Source: Sisyra terminalis | Taxonomy: Eukaryota; Arthropoda; Insecta; Neuroptera; Sisyridae | Direction of reading: 5' to 3' | NCBI GenBank assembly: GCA_958496175.1 | Contig: OY292277.1 | Coordinates: forward strand, 24,260,282 to 24,324,281 | Length of the DNA: 64,000 nt | Part shown: piece after piece, positions 36,575 to 49,128 of the stretch | Position numbering within the stretch: position 1 is the first letter of the stretch | Layout of the letters: each line of letters begins with the position of its first letter | Notes under the pieces: model-generated | The model's database searches: none | What the model was told of the DNA's origin: nothing | Seen by the model: the letters and a program-made list of their open reading frames with translations, nothing else | Program-made: the position numbers and the translations under genes

Positions 36575-37335
36575 CTTTTCCCTACTAACACTTCATGACG
36601 GAGTTCCCCAAGGCTCCATAATCAGTCCAACTTTATTCCTCATAGCGATCAATAATATCGTCGACAATATCCCGCACCCAATAAAAACATATATCTACAC
36701 GCTGATGATCTGGCAATTTCAGTGACGATGAAAGAGGAAGGTATAGTCGAAAAACTGATACAGAAAACCCTTCATAAACTGGAAAATGGGTTGTATTTCA
36801 CCAACGATAAAACTAAAGAGATCATAGTCCATTGCCAAAGGAAAAAATCTTACATACCCGTAACCACGCTTTTCAACAAAAGAATCTAAGTTCCAAAAGG
36901 AGGTCAACTTTCTTGGAATCAGATTAGACAACAAACTCACATGGTTAAGTCACTTACGAGCGCTTAAAGCTGGCAGTCTCCGTAGAAAAATCTCCTAAAG
37001 GATCTGAATGGAAAAGATTGTGGAGTGGATATGAAGTTCCTTCTGGATGCATATCGTGCTCTTGTAAGATCAAAACTGGATTATGCCAGTGTAGCCTACG
37101 CATTGGCTGGCAAGCCCATTTTGGATTTACATGACCCTATCCACAACTTGGGAATTAGAATCGTCCCAGGAGTTCACCGTACTTGCCCCGTAGCGAGTAT
37201 GCTCGTAAAGGCTGGTGAACTCAATCTATCCATGTGTCCCCAATTTCTTACACTAAAATATAACCTTAACGCTAAAAGCCTATCCCACCATCCCAATAAT
37301 CAAATATGTAAACAATACTTCAACGAAAGCTGTTC
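36575..37335 (+). pseudogene. Jockey/I-type LINE reverse transcriptase remnant
   Basis: The plus strand, across frame changes, reads G-V-P-Q-G-S-I-I-S-P-T-L-F-L-I-A-I-N (RT motif). It then gives a shifted Y-x-D-D-L-A-I catalytic box near 36700-36720, then N-F-L-G-I-R-L-D-N-K-L-T-W and Y-R-A-L-V-R-S-K-L-D-Y-A. These are in the order of motifs in RNase H-bearing Jockey/I-group LINEs. Stops and frameshifts make it non-functional. Confidence 0.8.
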
Positions 37336-39210
37336 CTGATTAATATTAATAATCCTAAATCTCTTCCCATACAAGCCATCATCATGGAAAAGACACTTAA
37401 CATAAAATATCAATTCCCTACAAACGACGAAGGACTCAACAGTAACTTATGTACTTATGTAACTTATGGACTCAACACTTATGTACATTATTTTTTTTCA
37501 TTCTTGGTACAAGGATGGGGGATTTTCCGAAACTTTCTAAGCTTTCTTTACTATTGCATAGTTATTTATAAATAATTTCTTTCTTTATCTTTATGGCATT
37601 AATTATCTCTAAGCAAACTAGGCAAAAAGGCTATATATGATAAATATGATATACAAACACCCAGATAGGCAAAACGAAATTGAAAATTGTCCGTTCTAAC
37701 AAAGCAATCCCCAAAAAAGTGGAGAAAAAAAAGTTCCTATTTCTTCTTTATTTATATTTTGCAACAAAAAACCTTAAATTTATAATTTTAATATATGTGT
37801 ATCAAGAAGTTTATTATTAATGGATAACTACATTTATCATAATTCAATTACTTCATTCTTCATTTTTTTTGAAATTATATCTTTGAAAGATTATTGTTAT
37901 ACGTATATGTCAAGATAAAATTTCTTCTATACTTCACCAAAATAATAGTATTTTAGTGATTTTTTCTAACTAATCTGAAGAGCATTCTTTCTATTATAAT
38001 AGTATCGAATATTAATAATAGACCAGTTTGGTACTATTACAGTTGACTAGCGATTGCCGCTATGCAACCTGCGGTGCTATGTTCAAATCTCGGAACGAGC
38101 AATGTTTTTATTTCTTTATTTTTTGATTAACTGGAATATTACAATAGAAACTTCAAACTTATTAGGGATCTAAGATAAGAAAATAAGAATTGAACAAGGC
38201 AATGATTGTTATTAAAACATTTAATCTTACAATAAGATTAAAAAAAATGTATGAAAAACGAGATATAATTTATGCACAAGAAAATTTTTACATTCAAACT
38301 TAGTGACCCAATTCTCCTTACTCTTAATGTATAGTAAGAATATTATTTTTGATGTATTAAATTTGAAAGGATTATAAAGATACAAAACGTGCTTGTAGTA
38401 TTTAGAAGTATATAACACAACTTTATTTACTTTTGGTTACCTACTATCCATTTAAAATGTTTTTAATTATTTTTGACTTTTTATTTGTTTTTTATTTGTT
38501 TATAACTAGCGTTATATATAAAAGCACATATATTACATACCACATAGGTACAGCGTATATTTAAAAGTTTTACTCAACATTTTCTTTCTTTTTTTTTTTT
38601 GAAAAGTCAAAAGCCGGGCATTTCTGCTGAAGCTTTAATAAATTTAAATTCCTAAATGTTGTGATAGGTCTTTCAAAGGTCGCATTTTTCTCAGGATGTA
38701 ATTTTCTATATACTTTTCAGCCTTCACATTCTTGCAATAAATCAATGGATATTTTAAAGTTTATTTTCAAAAAAGAAAAGAAGTATAACATTTCTTTATT
38801 GGTTTCTGGTTTTTGAGTACATTTTAATTAATTGAGATAGGTACGTACGTAAACAAATATTGGGAAATACAAGCATCGTTATAACGTTTACCATGAGTAT
38901 AGAATTTTAAATAGCTACGTAAACTTTTATATTTACTTTAACGTATACTTACAAATATTTTTCAAATTGTCTGCTCTATTTGGTATTTTAATTTAGAGTG
39001 TAATGAAAAACTTTGAAATTTTCTACTTACCAAATAACATTGTTAAATAAAAACGGAATATATAAAACTAAATAATTTTCATGTGAAAAATTCAATATTG
39101 ACCAAAATGGTAGATCTTTCGGTATTGGATACAAAGAACATACACCCAAAAAACCTGGTTCAACAAAAAACAGAGCTGACAAAAAATAGTATTTTAGTCG
39201 TATTAAAGTA
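37336..39210. other. AT-rich DNA with a tRNA-like SINE head
   Basis: Mostly featureless. At about 38040-38105 GTTGACTAGCGATTGCCGCT and GTTCAAATCTCG resemble the A and B boxes of a tRNA-derived SINE, weaker than the family at 30697. Confidence 0.4.
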
Positions 39211-39214
39211 ACTT

Positions 39215-39790
39215 AAAGTATCTAAAATACTGTATCTTAGTTCCTTTATTTGGTATAAGCTTGGATCAGGAACGTCGAGATATTCCGAACTGTAGATAAC
39301 TATTCCGAATGGGTACGTATTGTTCACTCGAATGCAATTTGTACGTAAACTTTGACAAGCCAGAAATGAAGAAGCGACGGTTATTTTTATTATGGACCGA
39401 TTTAATCGTGAATTAAATTAAAACAAAGTCAAAAATACAACGTTGCCAAATTGTGGGTGTGCTGAAATGGACTTGCCCAAAGTAAACTTTATTTAGAAAA
39501 TTTAATTTTACATAATACAATATAAATACATATTTGAAAATAACAATCACTACTTTATTTCTGACATGTCAAAATTCACGTACAAATTGCATTCGAGTGA
39601 ACAATACGTACAGGAATAATATCGAAACCATTCAAAAACAGTTCTCAAATTTCGACGTTCCTGATCCAAGCTTATACCCTTTATTTTTTGACAAAAAGAT
39701 ACTTGACTTAGATTTCGTTGTAAAAGGAACTATATATTGTGTCTTAAATAGTATGTTAGATATCGAAAAGTTATTTAGATACCTAGATAC
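39215..39790. mobile_element. foldback element with long inverted arms
   Basis: The left arm (about 39215-39375) contains GGTATAAGCTTGGATCAGGA, then TACGTATTGTTCACTCGAAT. The right arm (about 39555-39770) contains the complements in reverse order. Arms diverge in places. The interior carries a fragment of the MITE found at 47693-47908 (CAAATTGTGGGTGTGCT), suggesting nested insertion. Confidence 0.65.
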
Positions 39791-39954
39791 CAAGAGATTA
39801 GAGACATAGTTTTATTTTGTTTTGTTTTATGAGTTTCAATTTATATCTCTTATAGTAATCGTCTATCGTTTTCAAAGTGTGTTGCGTTTACAGGGATTAA
39901 ACGTAAATAATTTCTTTTTTCCTAATATAATTGACATGAGCCTATAATTTTATA

Positions 39955-40110
39955 TGTGGCCCGCGAAGTTTTGGTTTATTTCCAAGTGGCCCTCAGTATC
40001 AATTGTTTTAGTTATCTTGATTTAGAGCAGGCCCGTCCAAAATGCGACCCGCGAAAGCTTTTCATCCGACCCACGAGTTTGTTGAATTTTTAGCCATCTA
40101 TGTTTAATTA
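39955..40110. mobile_element. hAT-like terminal fragment
   Basis: GGCCCGCGAAGTTTTGG and CAGGCCCGTCCAAAATGCGA with CCCGCGAAAG resemble the GGCCCGC-rich ends of some hAT elements. Only short, degraded pieces are present. Confidence 0.35.
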
Positions 40111-40859
40111 TTGTTATTTCTTTGCTATTGGATATTTCCTTTGGTCCGGTGAGGAAATAAAAGTCTTCAATCTGGGCCTCCACATAGTGTTCATGTATTT
40201 AAATCTAAAAGCATATCCGAAATTTCTGATAAGCGATTTTGATTTTATTGCAAGAACGTACCTACTATGAATTACAAATTCTTCTTCAAGTATCAACATT
40301 GAACATATTTTTTTCTCAGACTACGAAGTATAAATGATACAGAAACCAACGCTGTATTGCAAAATCGTCCACGATATAAGGACCTTGTGTAGAGGTCTCT
40401 TGTGTCATTATTATACAAGTAAAAATGTTTATATAATTCACATGGGATTAATAGTTTCAATGGAAAATAATTTTATAAATATAAGAAGAAGTAAATAATA
40501 AATAATTTATGTTATATTAAAGGTACCTATTGAAGTATAAAAGGCACATGTACGCAATGTTTCGACAGCTTTGGTTTCAGTTTGAATAACATTAACAAAA
40601 AAAAAGAAACAACCAATAACAATATTTCAGTATGCCAAGATTTTTCGTGACAATGCGCTGCTAGTAACCGAAAAAATAACTAAGCCATGTCCGAATTTTT
40701 GAGAGCACTAGTATTAACAAACTGCCTATCGTTTTCTCGCTATTTATTCTCCGCGTCATAGAAAAAATTCTTTGCTTAAATCCGTATATTATTTTCGGTC
40801 TACCCTTTGATATTAAAGAAGAGGTTTCAACAAAAAAAAAAAAAACTCTTTTTTTATAA
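40111..40859. other. AT-rich DNA
   Basis: No gene or mobile element is recognised. Confidence 0.4.
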
Positions 40860-41590
40860 AGCTAGGTTTTCCTAGATGAGGTTGGTTGAGCCTCAACACT
40901 GCATCCTTAGAGCTTATTGTGCTTCCCTATTTCACCTAGTTAAGACCAAGCAACTGGGCGAACCTCAGCACCCGTCTCACTAGGTGTTTTCCGATAATTT
41001 CAGCTCTAGTACTTGTTATCCCCAGTTCCTCATGTCTTCATTCATTTAGAGCAATACTTTCCCATAGAACGTGAGAAGCTGTTTCATCCTCAACCAGGCA
41101 ACCTGAATTTTGGGTCATCCTTATGTTATCTGATTGTATTCTTCATTCCACAGTGACCGGTTATTATACCCGTTACCATTTTAACTTGTTTTCTTGTAAG
41201 ACCAAGTATTTCAGTAATTAATTTTTGTGATGGTTTTCCCATCATCTTTTTACTGGGCTTTTGTTCAGTACTGTTCTTTCATGTTATGCAGTGGTTTTTG
41301 TAAGTCCACTTCTTGATGGTATTTTTCCCTGCCGATTTTGTAACTCTAAGTACAGATTATGAGCCTGTGAAGAGTGATTGGGATCCTTTCCGGGCAAGAG
41401 CGTCAGCCTTTTAATTACCTCCGATAGCCTTATGACGTGGCATCTATCCCAATTTTACCTTGTTTTTGGTAGCTAGGCTTATGAGGATTTCTTTACATTT
41501 CCAGGTCAGTTTAGAGCTATCAGAGTTTTGCTAGTGTGTTTAATACGGCCTAGCTATCGATAAATATGTAGATCGTGCAATTTCATCAAA
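40860..41590 (-). pseudogene. LINE RNase H and tail remnant
   Basis: The minus strand with frameshifts reads M-P-R-H-K-A-I-G-G-N followed by K-A-D-A-L-A-R-K-G, the W-V-P-G-H-x-G-I-x-G-N-E-x-A-D motif of RNase H domains in I/R1/Jockey-group LINEs. Further on are T-G-H-C-G-M-K-N-T and F-R-L-P-G, corresponding to the tail with its Cys/His motif. Multiple stops are present. Confidence 0.75.
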
Positions 41591-42539
41591 ACCTCTACTG
41601 TGGATCTAGTCGTATTATATTCACGTGAAAATTATAAATTTCTAAGTTCTTTTGTTATGTAATAGGTAACATATATTTTTAGCTGAACATTTCAACAAAA
41701 TATTGTTATCAATTATTTTGCATTCTGTCCAATTTACCATTGAAACTACAGAATTCGTTTCGAAATCATTTTTAATAAAATTAGTTTTGTAATTTAATAA
41801 AACACATTTTAATTTAATTTCAAACTACAATTATTTTTCTTAAATATTTCGAGTTCACAAAGAGTTAGTTAAGTTTTGTAATTAAATTAAAGTTAATTGT
41901 TTCGGGAAAATGTTTCAACTTTCGGTTCTTTTAATAGAATCTTATTATGCCTCACATTTTTCAGATGGATATTCCCATATAAAATAACAATTAATAAAAC
42001 GCTTTACTATTTCTCTTAATTAACATTAAAAATTAGGGTAATCAATTTAAAATATAATTAATTTTCGTTGTAATAAATCAAAATGAAGTATTTTGGATCA
42101 TTTATTTCTTATATGAAATAGATGGAATATAATGTTTGAATGAAAATTGAAAAATATTTTATAGAAATATATAGATTTTATTGGTTGGAATGAGAATTTT
42201 ATATTTTCCTAAGTTGTAGGTTATAGTAATGAATTGTACTTCAGGTAGGTAAGAATATAAGGAAACTAGTCCCCAAAACTCATCATTTTGAAATATTAAA
42301 ACTAATATTGTATAATAATTCGCCTCGAGACTTACGGTTAGCGATAGGACCATAGGTATTTCTGCTAATATTTAACACCTGTTGTTAGTTGTTTTGAAGA
42401 GTGATTTTTTAATGGTAGGATGTAGATAAAAATAATAAAAATTGGAAACTTTCGACGATAAAAAACGAAACGGGTGAACATTAACGAATTGGAGGTACAA
42501 ATGGAAAAATAATAGTAATTATAATTATTACACTTGAAA
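41591..42539. other. AT-rich DNA
   Basis: No gene or mobile element is recognised. Confidence 0.45.
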
Positions 42540-42900
42540 TTTATTTCAAGTTGTCACGCGAGAAGATGAAATGGGCGGCGTTTGAAAGTATACAAAGTAG
42601 GACGTACCGGCCACTTAATTAGTTATCTTAAAGATAATATCAACACGTACATAAAATACAAGAAGTTTTCTTTTGTGGTTTTTACAAGCGGAAATGAGAT
42701 GGAAGTATTTGTAGCCCGGCCCTACTAAATCAAATCTCAGCAACACACCCAGTAATGAGTATTTAATGACAAGTTTGTGCACAGGGGTGGGCTTTGTGTA
42801 ATTTGGAAGCCCGCAACTAATCACGACTACTATAATTTCCTCAGAGAAGATGAGTGCTGCGGGCACCGCTTGTCTTACAGTTGATGGATGACATCATTCT
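42540..42900. promoter_or_regulatory. candidate regulatory DNA: GC-richer, non-repetitive
   Basis: This block holds words such as GAAATGGGCGGCGTTTGAAA, a homeodomain-type TTAATTAG, GCACAGGGGTGGGC and GTGCTGCGGGCACCGC, and is not repeated in the window. It lies 7 kb upstream of the paired-domain exon with respect to gsb. Regulatory function is inferred from composition only. Confidence 0.3.
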
Positions 42901-43365
42901 CGTAAATTAATTATGATATTTGGTTCGGGATGTTCGTCTCTTTCTCAAAAACAATTTCAAGATTATTACCTTTGAACGAACGATTTCCGAATTTAGAACT
43001 TACCTACCTGAATAACAATTTTTTGCTCGTCAAAAATTGAAAAAAAAAGAACCGCAAAATAGATCAACGTTCTATTCTACATTCCTTTTGATTTCCGTTT
43101 TTTCTCAACAAAATTTTCCTTCTTTTTTTCTGTCTTTGGTATTTTATAAACGCATTTCCTAAGAAATTACAATACAAAATGATTCTAATGGAAAACATAC
43201 TGCCCAATATGGTAAAATTGAATTATTTTCCTTTTAAAATAAACAAACTAGCACAAAACTAGATGAACACTACATACCTTTTATCGAAGCATTTCAACGT
43301 ATTTTTAGACCTTCATAATTTCGGAAACTAACGGTATTGCATAAACACAATTTGCATTTATTTGC

Positions 43366-43786
43366 TAGATCCTTGGGAAATCAAAACGGGAAGTTAAGGA
43401 GGTGAAAATGTATGCATCTTTGACCTAAAATTGGTCGTTTTTGAGGGGTGACTTTTCCTTATAAGGGCATATTTTATCAACGGATTATAGAAAATACCTT
43501 ACCATGAGATGTAATGTGAAAAAAAATTGTCGTGTGTGCAAAAGGATACCTGCAATATCATTTCAAAGTTTCAAAAAGAACAACTTTCAAGTGATGGGAA
43601 TGGAATGGTTTTTTCGCTGAAGTTGAGCTGAATATTTAACATTGATCCATCCTTAATAGAAGAGCATAAAAAAATTGCATTAAACAATTGGATAGATCCT
43701 TGGGAAATCAAAACGGGAAGTTAAGGACGTAAAAATGCATGTACCTTTGTCTTAAAATTGGTCGTTTTCGAGGGGTGCAAGCTCAA
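43366..43786. repeat. direct repeat pair
   Basis: Two copies of about 90 bp (43366-43452 and 43692-43786) share GATCCTTGGGAAATCAAAAC, then GGGAAGTTAAGGA and AAAATTGGTCGTTTT. They are separated by about 240 bp. It could be the internal repeats of one mobile element that ends near an A-rich tract at 43880. Confidence 0.65.
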
Positions 43787-44249
43787 ATTTTCAGTATACG
43801 GTAACCTTGTCGGACTTATTAAATATCCTTAGTTTCATATGTCTAGCTTCGATACTTTATACTAGAATGAAGCCATACCAAAAAAAAAAACGTCGATTTT
43901 ATCACTCAGTCATCAAAATCTATATATGCACACAAAGTCAAGTATTTTATGTTTAAACATTTAAAGTGTATAAATGCTTGTTACTATTTTGTAGATACTT
44001 TTAGGTGCTTTATTTTTAAAAATACTTAACTAAGCATTTTATTTTAATACATTTAAAGCGTTTCCCATAATGCGCTTAAATTTTGTTTTTATTTGAATTA
44101 ATAGCATTTATAGTGGTAAAGAATTATTACTTATTACTTAATTATTACTTAAATATTAGTTAATATTTTTCATTACAAATTTAGCTATTAATAAAATATT
44201 TGAAATATACAAATACCAATTATCAGAGTATTACAAATTATCAGACAAT

Positions 44250-44422
44250 TATAAACAACAGTTCCTTTACCGGTATCTGCTTCTAAACAGGTAGGTGCTG
44301 GGTTCGATCCTGGTATATATTGAACAAATTTTCAATATTTCTCTACTTACAAATTTTCATTAACCCTAAAGTCGTTGAAAACTTTGGTAGTTATAAAGCG
44401 ACGATAAAAAGCAATAGTTCCT
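44250..44422 (+). mobile_element. tRNA-derived SINE, copy 2
   Basis: B box GGTTCGATCCTGG is intact, while the A box is degraded. The body CTAAAGTCGTTGAAAACTTT and TATAAAGCGACG match the copies at 30697 and 58316. Confidence 0.7.
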
Positions 44423-44792
44423 TTCTCGATGCAAAATTGATAGGAATAACGAAACACCAAATGGAAGATTGAATATAACCGCGTTTTGTTCATGCGAATT
44501 TTGCCACCAAGTTCAATGAAACCTTAGTTGTATAAATTAAGAAGAGATAAATAAATTTCTAGACAAATAATCAATTGATTGCTTTGATAACTTGGTTTAA
44601 TAAATAAATAAATCACTGTGCTACAGTGGACATGTTTCGTACTTAGTTTTCAAATTATTACTACTAAGAAATTGTCTAGTTTTATATGGCACTGCACCAT
44701 TGATATGCATGTAAAGATAGAAGGGATAGAACGTGCATATGATTTAACATTGATAAGTATTTTATTTATTTCCGAGTCACAATTATAAGCTA

Positions 44793-44935
44793 ATGGATAA
44801 TAATATATGTCTTATGACTCAATTTCTCGGTTTACAATTGACAAAATAATTATTACCTGATAGCCAAAAACTGTTGAAACGCATCGAAATAAAGAAGAAA
44901 TTGAGTCAGAAGACATATATTATTATCCATTTAGT
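44793..44935 (+). mobile_element. Penelope-like element 3' terminus with inverted copy
   Basis: GCCAAAAACTGTTGAAACGC and AAATTGAGTCAGAAGACAT match, in opposite orientation, the end of the Penelope-like element at 60200-60360. The last about 35 bp are also present inverted at the left (ATGGATAATAATATATGTCT), giving a foldback structure like the terminal rearrangements known in Penelope elements. Confidence 0.65.
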
Positions 44936-46224
44936 GAATATGGTGTCAAATAGAAATAAGAAAAATCGTATGGTGTACGAGGCGCCATCGTAGGAAACTA
45001 AAAACAACATCTGGTCATTGAGTACCTCTAAGCTCCAGCTTACACAAATAAGCGTCTAAAATAAGCGCCTGAAACAAACGCTTGAATTTTACTTACTTCG
45101 ATTGCTTCAGTTGCCTACATTAGAAAAGAGAGATTTCCATCTATAGGTCTCTCTCTAACACTTCCAACACAAGTACCGTGGCATTTTACTTAGTTCTCTC
45201 CGAAATTGTACCCACATAGACGGCGCTGGCAACTGCTGCTAGTGCGGCTTGTCAGTTACTGTACAGTCCGCTATCCATTTATATAGATCAGTGAGCTCAA
45301 AGCATTCTTATTAGTTTGACAGATGCTCGTTTTAAAACTAAACATTTAGGTGTTTAAAAACGTTGCAAAATATTTAAAATCAAACCACATAAGCCAAAAA
45401 AAAAAACCGTATAGATTATTATTTCTAAGTAATAGGTAAATCATTGGGGTTTGTAGTGTACTTAAATAACTTATACTTCAACATAATTTTTTGTTTAAAC
45501 AGTGATTTTGTTTTCCTCATCAAAAAGTTATTCTATGCTCAAACGTCAATTCTGACGTCCCTATACCAACTACTGCATCTTAATATTAAAAGTAGTAAAC
45601 AAAATCTAAATTATTTTTGCATTGAAATCGTACACAGGTACGAAATATTTTTAAATGGGAGATATTAATTTAATATTTATATGAGTTTGAAACAAGTTTT
45701 ATTGAAATCCTAAATTTAAATTTGGTGCTTTGCAGTAAGAGCAATTTTATCTTATCGTATTTCTACAGGACAATTTTTATAAAAAGAATAAAATTATTTC
45801 AACTCACAATAGTTTAAATTAATAAAGGAGCATGTTTCGAAACATTTGAGAAAAATAAATAAATTGTTTTGAGAAAAATATTATTTAATTTCGAAGATTT
45901 AACTTCACTTCGTGAGATTGTAGATATACGGCTATTGTTAATAATCGCCACTATGTATTTACTATGTTACGTATGTTGAGGAGAAAATCTTTTATATAAT
46001 TGAAAAACAAATATATTAACAAATCGAAACTTTTCATAATTTTTCAAAAATGGATTTTATACAAATTAAAAAAAATGAAGAACTCTGGGCACTTACCCAG
46101 AGTATACAGGGAGCAGGAGACCCCTGTGCGCAATGGGTAGATAAATTTTATTAATAAATTGGGTGGTGCAAATATATATTTATAGATAAATGAAATATAG
46201 TTTACCATTTTGCAAAACAAAAAA
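44936..46224. other. mixed AT-rich DNA
   Basis: No gene is seen. 44980-45300 is more complex and may be old repeat DNA. A short perfect hairpin ACTCTGGG-CACTTA-CCCAGAGT lies at about 46081-46102. Confidence 0.4.
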
Positions 46225-47665
46225 AAAAAACGCTGTGTGTTCTTATGTACGCGCGTGAGAAGTTATAATTCTTTGGTATAATAAAATATATGTTTTCAGT
46301 ACACTGCCATATCCTCTTCCGGAAGTGCCTAAATTGGAACACCAGTTATAAATGGTTTGTGGTAACATAAATATGACACAATTAAAAACACAATTTGCTA
46401 TTAATATCAAAATACATAATAAGCAAACGTATGTATTGCGGCAAAGACAAGGACAAATAATATAAAGTTGAAAACATATCCATATGAGAGGAATACAAAC
46501 ATAATAATTATTGTCTCAAATTTGAATTATCATGTCATTTGATTCAACTGTCATTTCGATTTCATTCAATTGCTAATTTTAGCCATTTGTCAGTTGTGTC
46601 AGTATTGGACTGTTAATATTTCACGGAAAGTTACTGGTTTTCAAATAAAAGATTAAATTGGCTACTTATGCATTGGTACTGGTTGTATACAAAGTTGATT
46701 GTTTGTACATTCTGTATAATTAGCATACACGTTTGGCTACTTATACAAAATTTATATTACATATTATATGAATTAACCGTTAATCAATACAGTATGAGTT
46801 ATATATTCGGAAAATATTTATCGAAAACATTTACTCTATGGAAGTTGATTGTTACCATAAAATATCATGTATAGATATGGATAAACAATTCTAAATATTA
46901 TATGAATACAATAGTAATTGCATATTTTATTTACCCATTACTATGTATTGAAACTGATTTTTAATTCAAATATGGAAAAGTATAATATATATCAATCGAC
47001 TTTCCTAGCATTATTTTAAATATTGCCATCAATAATTTCAAAAAAAAAATTTTTGTTTTAAATATATTTTAATTCTAACATTAATAATAGGCAAACGTAT
47101 ATAATATGTATACATATATGTCGGCAAAGACAGAGAACAAATATTGTAATCACATACGTGTGAGTGAAATTCAACCATTGTTTGAAATTTGAACTGAATT
47201 ATTTTTGCCATTTTTGCTATGATTTCATTCAATCAATTGCCAAATCTTACCTTTTGTCACTTGTGTCAATATTGGGTGATGAATATTTCACGAGAAATTA
47301 CTAGTTGTGTATTAGTATTGATATTGTTTAAACTGTAAAATTGAAAATATTTAGTTGGACAATATCTATATTCTGAATAAAAATACAAGTGACTTGTAAC
47401 TTTTAAACTTCGTAGCTGGTTTGGGATTGTTCGGGATGTTCGAGTCCGGTTCGTTCTCCCTACCGAAAAAAATGAACAACTTCGATTCAAATGACTCAAT
47501 AGAGTGTTTTAATCGTTTAAGTAGGTACGTACAATGCAAATGGTTCCCAAAAATCGGTCAGCTTTCACCCACTTGAAGTTTTTCATTATCCGTTTGCAAA
47601 CAACTTCCTATATTAATAATTCAGTCTGATTAATTTTTCATAATGTCGCTAAAGAAGTATAACTG
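46225..47665. repeat. dispersed repeat family A, copy 3
   Basis: Segments match both 26800-26930 and 8500-9030/28010-28510. Inside it, two related blocks (about 46490-46640 and 47140-47310, around CAGTTGTGTCAGTATTGG and CACTTGTGTCAATATTGG) indicate an internal duplication. This is the most complete copy in the window. Confidence 0.6.
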
Positions 47666-47692
47666 CAAAAGATATAGCGATATGTTATTTAG

Positions 47693-47908
47693 GTTCATGT
47701 GTACTTTAACACACCCACAATTTCGACTTTGTTTTTAATTTAATTCGCGATTAAATTGGTCCATAATGAAAATTTAGCCACAAAAGAGAGAATTATTACC
47801 ATATTAGAATGGAATTAATAAAAATATCGCGAATTTAATTAAAAACAAAGTCGAAAATGCAACATTGCCAGATTGTGGGTGTGCTAAAGTACACTTGAGC
47901 CGTTATTT
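47693..47908. mobile_element. MITE with inverted ends
   Basis: GTGTACTTTAACACACCCAC at the left mirrors GTGGGTGTGCTAAAGTACAC at the right, and TTTTTAATTTAATTCGCGA-type sequence extends the arms. A half copy lies inside the foldback at 39215-39790. Confidence 0.7.
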
Positions 47909-48880
47909 ATATTATCTGAAAGACTGGAACGCAAAACTAGGTGAACTAAGTAGGTAGATATATGTAATTGGAAAATTTCAAATGCAACAGTGTTTTTTTT
48001 TTGTTTAGATACTTTTATAATATGAACAACAAAACATTTTTGAAGTAATTTGTTCAAGGAAATGAATGATTACTCGCGGCTTCTTATGAAGTAGTTTTTG
48101 TAGGAAAAATAGATTTTAAGCTCATTTAAAATTTTCGTTGAGTAAGCTCATCGCGTAATTGTACGATACTTGAACGAAAACAATGAACGGCGACTGAATG
48201 AACGCACTGAATGAAGGAATGAATTGAATGAAGTAGTTTTATATAAATTTGTGAGTGAGCACCTAATTATGATATAATTAAGCGTGACGTTGGGTTTGTA
48301 ACGGGCTTAAGCCCATCTTCACCATCTCCAACCATCATGGAGATTGCATTATTCTGCTTAGCTTTTAAAAATGGTCGGCGACCCGCGTTTCTTACTATTA
48401 CAAACAACACTATTGTAGAAAACGGAAATTAACAATTAGTATTGTTGTTAGGTGTTTGTTACAATTCCATAAAATTTTCGTATGGCTGTGTAGTTTTTCG
48501 TTCCATCATCAGCCGCAGGTAACAACGACTTCTCCCACACTATTTATCCTCGTCTTTAAAATAAAATATTATTTTTTTATTATAAGACAAATTATCAAAG
48601 TTCCGACAAAAGTACAAAAGAGCCTTTAGATAACCCCTATATTACGCATGGTGGTAAAATACACAATTAATTATGTCAAGATCGTTGAAAAATTTTGATC
48701 CTAATTTTTAATATATTTATTTTTTGTGTTTAAATTTCGGATGATTAATATAAAGCTTGAATTTGAAAAATTCCAAGAAATTAAAAGAAAAAAAATACAA
48801 ACATGACAACAAAAAATACATTTTTGTTCATTAACTAATTACGGAAAGAATTTTACTGCTTCGATTTAAACAATATATTA
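47909..48880. other. AT-rich DNA
   Basis: No gene is seen. A short imperfect GAATGAA tandem lies near 48193-48232, and a more complex patch at about 48280-48400 is unexplained. Confidence 0.4.
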
Positions 48881-48959
48881 CTTAGATCTTTAACTTAATG
48901 TAATTTCTCAGAGAACTAAGATCAAAATTAGTAGTTAAAACTAGACTTTTATTCGCAAT

Positions 48960-49128
48960 GTTTCGACCCTTGATTGAGCCTTCCGCAGGAGTTCAAAAAC
49001 AATCGCCTTAACTTTGTCAATAATAATCCATGTCATGATCCATTTTATAAATACGGTACAGTTAATAAAAAATAATAATAAAAGCTCTAACCGTATTTAT
49101 AAAATCGATCATGACAAGGATTATTGTT
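48960..49128. repeat. truncated direct copy of the palindrome centre
   Basis: Its sequence from GTTCAAAAACAATCGCCTTA to the GGATTATTGTTGA end repeats, in the same orientation, the centre of the large inverted repeat that follows (49387-49545). Confidence 0.8.

Noticed and set aside
44850..44895. ATGCGTTTCAACAG frame on the minus strand followed by GTAATAAT, as a gsb first exon in the right phase
   Set aside because: The sequence is part of the repeated Penelope-like terminus also present at 60200-60369, so the match in phase is coincidence.
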